A DNA stretch of 64,000 bases from assembly GCA_003116995.1 (NCBI GenBank), contig BDSL01000186.1, positions 26,793 to 90,792 on the forward strand, written 5' to 3'. The stretch's first letter is position 1; every line of letters starts with the position of its first letter. Shown piece by piece: positions 1 through 10,300 of the stretch. The position numbers and the translations under genes were made by a program. The notes under the pieces were generated by a model. It did not search any database. It saw only the letters and a program-made list of their open reading frames with translations, and had not been told where the DNA came from. The DNA is from Yamagishiella unicocca (Eukaryota > Chlorophyta > Chlorophyceae > Chlamydomonadales > Volvocaceae).

Positions 1-3000
1 AACGCCGTGTGTGGTCCCTCTTCCCCCCGGGGGCTGGCAGGGCGCCCGGAGGTCTGGACGGAGGGCCAGGAGGCACCCACACCCGCCGCCGTACAGGGTT
101 TCGGCGCATCACCCCCCCCCCGCGAACACCACCAACCCCAACCAGCCAATCGTTTCAATTCCTGGGGGGTGAATTCCTGACTGACCCTCCCCTGCAGGTC
201 GCCTCCATTGGCTTCCTCGCAATGCCCCCCTCCCTCGTCTCCAAGTGCTTCTTTCTGCGCACGTGTTCTCGCCCCCCCACCCACCCGCCCCCACCTGCTC
301 CTGTCCCGCTTCACCGGCGAGGTGGTGTTGTTGTAGGTGGTGGTGTCCCGCTCCTCGTCATCGCTCTCGTAGCCGCCCTCGGTCCACTTCCAGCCGAAGT
401 CCCTGGCAGCCAGCAGGGGGGCGGAGGGGACACGGGCGGGGCAGCAGTAACTGTTACAGTGGGTTCCAGGCCAGAAGGTAGAACCACCGGGCACATCGCC
501 TGAAACTGAAGGAGACGAGGTGCAGGGGGCGGTGTGAGGAGCAGGCAGCAGGGGCGGGATGCGGAGTCTGGTGCTGAGAGGGCACTGCGCACCCGGCTCC
601 GTCCTCCGGGCAGCAGCAGCCCCAGCCAGCCAGCCAGCCACCGCACTGCTCCTCCTGCCAAGAGCGGACCTCATGCCCAGTACGACACCTCATCCCCAGT
701 ACGACACCTCATGCCAAGTACGACACCATCATGGACTGCCATCACCGCGCAGCCGTCTCCCCCCCCCCCAGCTGCTTCTATCCCTGGGCCGCTGTTGTTA
801 CCCCCCCCCCGCTCCCGCCCCCCCCACCTGAAGTCGTCCCGGCTAGCCCAGCGGACCTCCCACCGGCGGCCGTCCATCCGCAGACCGTGGGCCTTACGGT
901 AGGCGTACTCGGCGTCGCTTTGGGCAGGTGGCGGAGAGGGGGGGGGAGGGTACAGAAACGAGCCGGTTTCTCAGCCTGGGAAGTGTATCTGGTGCATAGG
1001 CTTCGGGACACCTGGACGCGAGCGCAGGCTACTGGACTTGGGGTGACGGCCGCAAAAAATCTGACTCAGCGACGGTCGGTCAAGCAAAAAGGGAAAAACC
1101 TAATGTGCGGTACAGTGAGCTGAAGGAGCGGGGCGGCGCTGACGGCGTTTGGGGGGAGCACCTCCTGCGCGATGTGTGACGGCTTGGCCGGCTGGCTGGG
1201 GGGGGGGGAGGTCGGCCAGCACCGCAGCGTGCAGCGACCCCCCCCGGCCCACTACATTTCCCCAGTCGAGGTACCGGTTCTATTATTGTAACCCCCCGCC
1301 CCCCCCTATCCCTCCCCCCCGCCCCCTGGTCCCCACCTGGCCCGCTTGAACTCCACCAGAGCGGCCCTCCGGTGGTCGTCCTTGGTGGCCTGCGGTGTGG
1401 ACGGGGACAGGCGGGTGGAGGGGAGGGGGGGCTGGGGGTGTGCGTGGAGTGGGGGGCCCGGGGCGGGGCCGAGATGGTCCATGGGTATCCGCAGCGGAGT
1501 GCTGCTGGCGCTGGTGGTGAAGGCTGGTAACGCCTCTCGCGGGTAGGCAAGAGGGAGGAGCTCGGGGTCCTGCCGGTGAAGGGAGGAAAGCGGCCTGCTC
1601 TACGTCCCTGCCGCCCTAGCATCCTCGGCAAGAATCCGCCCCGCTGAGGCCCTCGGTCCGCGAACAGCAGCAGCATCGCCACACCAGCTGCTGTCTGTCG
1701 CGAAACGATTAGCAGCAGTGTGACCACCTCTGTTCTTTCGTCTTTGTGCGGCTGCAAACTTCGAGCAAACAGAGAGACAAAGTTGTTTACGACGCAGCCT
1801 CTGTTTGCAGTGTGGGACAGGGCGCCGGCTATAGCGGTTTTATAGCGGTTGGAAGCTGTCGCCTTCGCGAATTTGTGCGGTTGTGTGGTGGATTTGTTGC
1901 AACAGAACGTGAAAACTGATACACCAACACTCCTTGCGCCGATTTGCTTCGTAATGACCCCATTAGTGTCTCTGCCTTCTAGTCTGAAAGGCAGGGAACG
2001 TACTGACTACACTTCCCGCCGCGATGTTAGAGATTTGCAGACCTCGACAGCTCTCCGAAGATACCTACCGTACTTGCGCGCTCCTATACGTTAAATGTTT
2101 TTCAAAGAACTTCGAACCCTGATGGCGGAACCTCGCTGCACCCAGTTACGCAGCGCGGACCGCATACGGCCAAATCCGTTCGTCGCTCTCGTAACCACAC
2201 AGCGACACCATCGCCACCCGCCCCTCCTGAAGCGCATTTCCCTTTGCCTTTCCCACAACCAGCTATGCTAACGATCCATAACAGCTTAAAGCGGTCGGCT
2301 GCGCGCCCCAACCCATCATCCCCATGCAATCAATGCCCGACGGCGACCAGTTGGCGTCGTTGCGCACCTCACCCCGGCCCCCCCCTTGATTGCACCCACC
2401 GCCAGTACGACACCAGCGATGCGCTCCATCTCTCGCACGAGATCCTTCCTGCGATCAGCGGGGCACACAAGAAGCAGCGACCAAATAGGAACAGCGGAGA
2501 TGAGGAAATGGGCTACCCTGGCAGAGGAGGGGAGAAAAGGAGGAGGAATGGGGGACGGGCAGCGGCAGCGGACTGCGTGCATCCGAATAACGCAAGTCAA
2601 CCAAGGGCCGAGCGCCTCCCGCTCCCCGGTCGTCACCTCCCCAGGGGATTCTCCTTAACCCCCCCCCCCCCGATCGGTTTAGCACGTCGTGTCAACCGGC
2701 TTTCTCACCCCCCCCTACCCCGCCCCGACCCACGGGTTTCCTCTATGCCCCCGCTCCCCCCCACCTCCCCCGCTACCCACTTTGGCGTCATGCTGCTCAC
2801 GTTGTCCACGAACAGCGTGTAGCGGCTCTTGGGGGCGGAGGGCGGGGCGCCGCCGCCGCCGTACGACGAGTAGCCCTGCGCAGGCGGACGGGCGGCACAG
2901 CGGCATGGCGGTGCGAGTGGCATGAGAGGCGAGCCGTGGGTCGGCAGACGCGGGTGCGGGGCGGGACCAACGGCGCAAGGTAACGGCGGCTTGGATGGGA

Positions 3001-3585
3001 TGGGGGAGGGGAGGTAGGGAGCTCCATGGCTGCAAGTAAGTGGCTGCAAGTGGGCGCTGTCGCTTGCTGCGTGGTCGGTTTGCGGCCCCTGCCGTGTCTA
3101 GGATGATGACGACCCGGTGGGTTGTTTAGTTGTGTGCAAGTATGATGTCCGTACACATGCGGAGGCCGTACAGGCAGCCCGACAGGAAAGCGGTGAAGGA
3201 TGGCGTGAGGGGTGGAGGCAGGGCAGGAAGGAAGCAGGCAGCCACAGTCGCGTGCGTCAATGCATGCATGGGCCACTATCCTGGCTGGGCGCCGCGAACC
3301 GACCGGGGATCGAGTTACCGAATGGCTGCTGCTGGTGGCTGCTGGCCAGGGACGCGCTCGAGTGCCGGACACATCAACACAGTAGAGCAGCTGCTGCTCA
3401 GCGGCCGCACGTGCAGTCGCGGTTTCGGCTGTAGGCAGCAGCAGCAGCGAGGACAGCGGCCGCGAAAAATGCAGCAAGGGCGGTAGAGCAGCATCGATCC
3501 AGGACAGCAACGGCAGCAGAAACAGGACCAGGACCGCAGCGGCGGCAGCAGAGGTGATCACCTTGTTGTAGCCGTAGTGGTTCAT
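1..3585 (-). CDS. RRM-domain RNA-binding protein, SR-like (5' part, runs off left edge)
   Basis: Exons on the minus strand: 3585-3562, 2875-2781, 2448-2400, 1389-1337, 917-828, 402-295 and probably 53-1. All junctions are GT-AG and phases agree (24, 95, 49, 53, 90, 108 nt). The protein starts MNHYGYNK, then a Gly/Ser/Tyr linker, then one RRM: an RNP2-like strand 'YTLFVDNV' (about residue 25), helix 'KDLVREMERIAG', an RNP1-like strand 'AALVEF', helix 'SDAEYAYRKAHG', and last strand 'RRWEVRWASRDDF'. RNP1 is degenerate (no aromatic pair). After it come 'FGWKWTEGGYESDDEERD' and a basic Arg/Ser/Pro segment, as in SR-type splicing factors. Family knowledge suggests a nuclear role in pre-mRNA splicing, but the exact orthologue is not recognised. 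The ATG at 3585 is chosen because exon 1 joins exon 2 in frame. The last exon and the 3' end are uncertain because the window begins there. Confidence 0.8.
936..1040 (-). repeat. Dispersed intronic element, family 1 (near full-length copy)
   Basis: Read on the minus strand this copy runs from 'CCAGTAGCCTGCGC' through 'GTCCAGGTGTCC', 'CGAAGCCTATGCACCAG' and 'AAACCGGCTCGTTTCTGTA' to a C-run. It lies in the intron between exons 4 and 5 of the RRM gene, direct relative to that gene, with the C-run close to the acceptor at 918. The same words recur at 5521, 8333, 12272, 12400 and (reversed) 48475. Confidence 0.75.
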
Positions 3586-4488
3586 GGCTGCTTGCGCTGG
3601 CAGGAGCCTTGCTGGAAGAGCCCCTGCTGGAGGTTTGCCTTGCGCACGGGGCGGTCGGTCTGGTGATTCGCGCGTGGCAGGCAGGGAAGTCCGGGACCAG
3701 AGAATAGATCTGTGGCGCGGAAGTAAGGTATTTATGTAGCGATTGCCTTTCCTTCAATGGCTAGCTGTCTTGTGTAGCATAAATGACTATTGGCTTGCCA
3801 AGGATCATTTAAAGGTCGGCGGCGTGAGCGCGCCTGGAGTGCAAATTTTACATCGCGCGCCGCATCGGGGCACGACCCGTGGGTCGCCGGCGTTTGCTGT
3901 CCCCGGCGGCGTTGTGCCCAGCCCGCGATCCTAACTCAGCGCGGCGGTCTAACATAGTGGAGTAGAAGCCATACATCGGTGCGTGGCCTCTTTGTTTTCA
4001 CTTTGCGCTCCCATCCCTCCAACGCTGGTCCCGCCTGGTGGTCAGACTGCCAGGCTTCCGGAGCACCACACGTCGGATCCCCCGAGGCAACTGCAACAGC
4101 CCTTGGGAGCCATCCCCTATCCGCCGAAGCTCGACATGACTTTCTGGAGGTAGCGTTTAAGCTATCGTTGAATATCTGCGTACCGGCGCCAACCAAGTAA
4201 GCACGCAACCGACATCACCTCATTCCTTCCTTGCCCTCCGAGCACGGCCCCCGGACGAAGGCAGGCAGTGCTAGCTGCTGCTGCAGCCGCGCGGGCGACC
4301 GATTGAGTTATTGCTTCGCGCAGCACTCCTCCTAGCGAGCCGCAATGGTGACCCACGCAGCGGCCCATCCCGGGTAGCAGCAGCAGCAGCCGCAGCAAGG
4401 ACAGCAGCAAGGAAGGCACCGAGGAGAACAGCAGCAGCAGCAGCAACAGCGGAAGCATCTGGAGCGGCTGTCGCCATCGACAGCAAAT
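3586..4488. promoter_or_regulatory. Divergent promoter region between the RRM gene and the F-box gene
   Basis: This 0.9 kb lies between two start codons pointing away from each other (3585 minus, 4489 plus), so it should hold both promoters and both 5' leaders. On the minus strand a TATA-like ATAAATA sits at 3735-3729, about 145 bp before the RRM start codon. The F-box leader (about 4374-4488) is rich in CAG triplets and open in the F-box frame after a TAG, with no earlier ATG. No other gene is seen here. Confidence 0.5.
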
Positions 4489-6860
4489 ATGAGGGGCCCA
4501 CCGAGAGATACGGACTCAGAATCAGAAGCCGCGGCAGCGACGGCAGCGACTGCGGAGATGGCTTCGACTGCGGCGGCACACACGTCTCCGTCATGCCGCC
4601 GCCGTGGCGCCTCCGCCGCACCCGCCGGGCCCCTGACGCCGCAGCCGAAGGAGCGAACTGCCGCAGCAGCAGCGGCAGCAGCAGCGGCTGCGGCCCCCGC
4701 CGGCCATCGCCGCCGCAGCAGCGGGGGCCAGCCGCCGCCTGCCTGGTCTGCAATGCCTGCGGGGGCGGCTGCCGCAGCGGGGGCAGCTGAGGGGGGGGCG
4801 GCCCCCACCGCACTGGAAGCTACTACGCCCCCGGACAGCCCCCGCCAGGCGACGGGGCCGCCACAGCCGCCGCGGGGTCGCGGCAGCAGCGGCGAGCATG
4901 GTGTTGGCGGGGGGGCCGGTGCCGGTGGCGGTTGGAGGGCGGTGCAGTCGCCGCCGACACCGACGCCTCCGCACCGAGGCGGGGCGGCGGCGCCGGCGGG
5001 TCGCGGCGAGGGCGGCGGTGGCAGGGCTGGCGCGGTGCTGCTCACTGAGAGGGCAGACGAGGAGGAGGATCATCGTCACGAGGTGCTCACCGCTGCCGCG
5101 GCCGCCAGCCGGCTGCAGGACCTGCCGGCGGAGGTGTTGCTGCAGGTGGGGGCAGGGAAGTCGAGCAGCCGGGTGGGAAGTCGAGCAGCCGGGCGGGCAG
5201 GGCGGGCAGGGGCGAGAGCGCCGTGCTGGCGGGTGGCGAGGGAGTTAGGCAGGTTAGGATCAGGATGGGTTCGGATGGCACGACGTGCCGTACATGCCCG
5301 CACACGTGCGCATCCGTCCTCCCCATCGCCTTTCGTGCCGCTCCCTCGGGCTACCTGGCTAGGCCCCGCCGTACATGTCCCCCGCTGCCCTCCGCTGCCC
5401 TCGCCCTCAGCGACCCCTGCATCATCACCCCCTCGCTCCGCTTTCAGCACCCCGCCAACTGCCAGCCCCCCCTTCCCTTAACGGACCGTCGACGTGGCAG
5501 GTGTTTTGGCAGCCAACCCAAGTCCAGTAGCCAGCGCGCGCGTCCAGGTGTCCCGAAGCCTATGCACCAGCCGCACTTCCCAGGCCGAGTAACCGGTTCT
5601 TTCCTGTCCCCCCACCCCCCACCTCCCTCGAACCCCCACCTGCAGGTGTGCGACCACCTCCCCCTCGCCGCATGCTGCGGAGCCCTACCAGCAGCCTGCC
5701 GCTGGGCGCGAGACGTGCTGTCGACCGGGCAGCAGGCTGCCGTACGTGGCGCCGAAACCAAGACCGCCGCCGCCGCCGCCGCCGCTTCAGGCGCTGCCGC
5801 CAGCACTGGAGGCGGGACTGCCCCCGCCCCCTCCGGCTGCCCGCCCTCTGGAGGCCGGGTGGGTGACGCGCTGGGTGAGGCGTGGTGGCGGCGTCGCGCC
5901 TTGGAGGAGCTGCGGGTGCGTCGTACAGGCGGGGGGGATGCGGGTGCGTCGTACAGGCGGGGGGGGGGTGCGGGTGCGTCGTACAGGCGGGGGGGGTGCG
6001 GGTGCGTCGTACAGCTGGGGGGGGATGCGGGTGCGTCAAGTCGTGGTGGTGACTCCCCCGGCGTGTTGGGGGCTGGGGTTTGGGGGGAGCCGTAGCATAG
6101 GGGGCTGGGTGCCACCACCATCATCATTAGGGTCATCATTAGGGTCATCATTAGGGTCATCATGATCATCACCATCGTGTTGAGTGCCTGTGCGGCTGGG
6201 CTATAAGAAGTATTGCACAGCTGGGAGGGAGCCGCGGTCGCAACCTCCCGCGCACCATCGACATGCCGCCCACCCTCACCACCAACCCCCCTCCTCCCTC
6301 CCCTCCCCCCCCGCCCTCTCCCCACCTCCCCTCCCCCTGCTTCTCTCCCCGCGCGCCGCAGCTGCCCCCCGCCGCCGTGAGGTGCGTGCAGCTGGCGGGG
6401 GTGAGCTGGCGGGAGGCGGTGCTGGCCCGGGTGCGGCTGCGGGGGCCGCCCCTGCAACCCGGTCCGGTCAGGGGGGGAACAACCAGACCCGGCCCCGGCC
6501 CCGCCGCACGCCAGCACCAGCTGCGACAAGGTGACGCCGCTGCCGCCGCCGGCGGGGCAGGACGGGCCATTGCCGCCCCGTCCGTACGGCACCCTGCTGC
6601 CGCCGCGGCGAGGGCTGCCGCCGGCGGCGGCGGCGGCGGCGCGACCTCCGCGACCGCCGCCAGCGCGGCAGCGGCGATTGCCGCGCAGGCGGGGGATTGG
6701 TACGACGAGGTGTACGAGCTGATGTACGGACTGATTGAAGAGGAGCGGGAGCGGCAGGCGGAGGGGGAGCCGGGGGGGCCCTGGTGGGGAGGGGGGGAAA
6801 GAGGAGCAGGGAGGGGGGGAGGCGCGGGGGGGGCGGGGGCACCGGTCCGCAGCCCACAGC

Positions 6861-6896
<36 letters not shown>

Positions 6897-7300
6897 CGTC
6901 AGACGGCGGCGGTGGGGCAGCAGCGGGTGACGGCTGCAGCGGCGGCGGACCCAGGGGTCACAAGGTACGGCGACTGGAGTTCCGCCTCCTCCTACAGCAG
7001 CAGCAGCAGCAGCAGCAGGCGAGGTCTGGGTCGGATGGCTCAGTAGCATCAGTGGGGTCCCGGGGGGGCTGGGGGGGCAGCTCAGCGGGGCGACACACGG
7101 CTTCGGCGGGTGGGGGGGGCGGGCCGGGGGGGGAGGCGGCAGCAGCGACAGTGCCTTCGGACAGCCTTGCACGCGTCATCGCGGCCAGCCAGTGCGGGCC
7201 GGCGGGGCCGCGGGGGGGAGCGGCGGGGGCTGCTGGCGGCGGCAGAGCCCGCGCAGCTGACATGGCGCTGCGGGCCGCGTCGCCCAGTGAAAAGAAGGCG

Positions 7301-7333
<33 letters not shown>

Positions 7334-10300
7334 AGTCCGCCAGCGGCGGCGGCGGTGGTGACCGCTGCACTGGCCGCCAACTGCGGCGGCACCCACGCGC
7401 TGCTGACCGGACCCGCGGGTCGGTGGCTGGTGGTGGCCAGCCACTCGGACGAGCACAACCTGCTGCGGGTGGATCTGGACACGGGGCGGGTGGAGGAGCT
7501 GAGAGGTGTGCAGTGGGGGGGGCCGCGGAGGGAACGAAACAGGTGGGGCATGCAAGGGGACCCGGGGGTTCGAGGCCTAAGGGGGAATGGGGGGTGAGTG
7601 CCGAGGTGTGGTGCTAAGGGCTGCGGTTGTGCTTAGGTTGCCCCCCCCCCGGGTAATACGTTTTCTTTTTTCCTTTCTGCGGCCCCAAGAAACCGGCTCC
7701 ACAGGTTTGCCGGTCGTCCGCCCCAATGCTCCAGCATGCGCCCACATCCTCGCTGTCCGCCGACCATGCGCCCACTATCTTGCCGTTTTTCGTGTCACCG
7801 GTTTCACACCACCACCCCGGGTTGGGTTGCCGTGTCCCCGCACCCACTGCCCCCGGGGCCCCAGCTGCTTGCCGCAACTCCCCCCCCCTTCCCACACACA
7901 CCCCTACACGGTTTTCCTTTCGTACACAGGTTTCCCTTGTGACCCCCCCCCCCAGGCCACACCCGGGGTGTTCGCGACATCGCCGCCGACAGCGAGGCGG
8001 GGCTGCTGGCCAGTGCGGGCTGGGACAACCGGCTCATCGTGTGGGAGCTGCAGGTAGCTGGGTGCGGGGGGGGGACAGGGGAGCTGCAGGGAGCTGGGGG
8101 AAGGTGCCGGAGCCGGAGAGGCGGGGGAGCCAGCCCGGTGGGGCGAAGCCGGGGGTGACGGCCGCCGCACCGGCCCCCTGATGCCCCCTGCACGTGCAGG
8201 CACGGTGCCCGATCCCTCCTTCCCCCACAAACATTCGCACCCCCGCACCCCCGCCTCTTCCGCCCCTAGGACCCCCCCGCAACTCCACACTCACCCACCG
8301 TCGTCGCGTCCTCTTTTGTCGCCGGCCACCCTAGTCCAGTAGCATGCGCGCGCGTCCAGGTGTCCGACGGACATGCACCCACCCATTCCCATGTCGAGTC
8401 AACGGCTCTTTTATGTACCCCCCCTACCCGCAACTCCTCCCCGCACCCCCTCACTCCGCCCCCCCGCACCCCCACCTGTTTCCCCCAGGCCTGCTCCATC
8501 CGCCACTTCTTCCACCTGCCCAACATGATGGGGGGGTACGGCTACATCCGCCACGTGGCGGTGGGGGGAGGCAAGGTGGCGGTGGCGCAGGTGGGGGCCT
8601 GCAAGGAGGGGGGGGGCGGAGGGGGGAGGGGGCGGGGAGACCCGCGGTACGACACACCAGGGGCGGGGGCCGGGGTGCGAAGGCTGGCAGGTGGGGTCGG
8701 AGGGCTAGCTGCTGTTCCAGATCGGGGGGGGAAGGAGGGGCCGAAGGGCAGTGTACGGCACCCCACCCCCCCGTCCCCGGGACCCGCCGGCGCTCTTTGA
8801 GACGTGCTTGGAGGGCCCAGACCGGAGGATTTTGTCAGGCGACGAGGACACCGGACCCGGTGCGAATCCCATTTAGCTAGTCCCAGTCCCAACGAAACGC
8901 AACCCCAAAGAGAGTGTGTTTGTGTGGGGGGGCCCAACGGTCCCCACCCCCAAACCAACGTCAGCTGGTGATGCCTCTTCTCCTCCATTTATCGGTTCAC
9001 TGGTTCCTCCCCCGCTATTTACCCGTACACCCGTACACCCGTACACCCGTACACCCGTACACCCGGTGCGGTGACGCCCGCAGGTCCACGCGCTGATGGT
9101 GTACAACGCTGATTCGGGTGAGGTGTACGACGTCATCATGGAGGACAGGTGCGTAGTACGGCAGCGGGCAAGGGGGGGTGCCGCCGGGGGAAAAGGTGGG
9201 GGTGCGGGGATTTCTCTTCGGACCCATGGGGCAGCATACCCCTGCTGGGTGCCTGCGGAGTGCACGGCCCCATTCCGTCAGTGACACCCCAACCCGGTCG
9301 GCTCTTCTCATCCCGTCCACCACCACCACCACCACCACCACCACCACCACCACCACTACCTAGCCTCACCGCTCCCCTCCCCGGCCCCGCCCCGCCCCGC
9401 CCCGCCCCTGCCAGGTGGGGAGCCGGCCGGCCCGACCAGCAGCGCTTCCCCGCCAGCCTCAGCATGCAGTACGTACGGGCACTGCGCATCACACCAAACG
9501 TACGGCCGGGGCTCGGAGCGGGGGGGGGGGGAGGTGCCGCAGTCGCTGCCGCCGTCACGCTCGACGTCTGGTTGGGTAGGAGTACTTCGGGGATGGGGGG
9601 GAGTTGGGGGGTTGCAAGAAAGGGGGGGGGGGCTTGTGGTAGGGTTTGGAAGATGAGGGTTGGGGGGCACATGCCTGGACCATCTGCCTTCTGGGCGCTC
9701 GGGATTGTCTTGCACAGCGCAAGGTGGCTTTCCAGCTCGACGACTCAAGACCCTGCGCCTCTCTCCCCTCTCCTCCGCCCGTTTCCTCCCCCTCTCTCCC
9801 CTCTCCTCCGCCCGTTTCCTCCCCCCCCCCAAAAATCACACATCCAGGGGCGATGGCTCATCCTGGCCACTTGCACACCGCAAGCTGACAGGTGTGTCAT
9901 GGTATGGGGAGGGGTACTAGACCGTCCACATCCATATGTAGTCGACCACCAATAAGGCGCAGCCTGCCTCTGCACATGACATGGGCAGGATTTGAACCTG
10001 CGCCCTTGCGGACAGGAGCCTTAATCCTGCGCCTTAGACCACTCGGCCACCATGCCATGCAATGGGCAATCTGTACGGCGCCCACAGCGTTAATCGCACG
10101 CCACATTTCGCACTTCTGTGCTGCTGGCGAAGGGCCTCCGTGGGGGGTTGCGGGGGAGGGGGGAGGGGGAAGGGGGCGGGCAGACCGACGGAGCGAGGAG
10201 TTTGGAAAGGTGGCGAAGTCTGTGAGCCAAGGAAGGGGCACTGGGTAGCACCAGGCACCAGGACCTACCGGCCCCCGCTGGTCAAACAGGGTGCCGCTGT

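Noticed and set aside
9718..9760. Possible extra exon 'RKVAFQLDDS' in the F-box gene
   Set aside because: No usable donor follows it, and direct joining of 9499 to 9848 gives a normal WD strand turn ('ITPN' + 'GRWLILAT').
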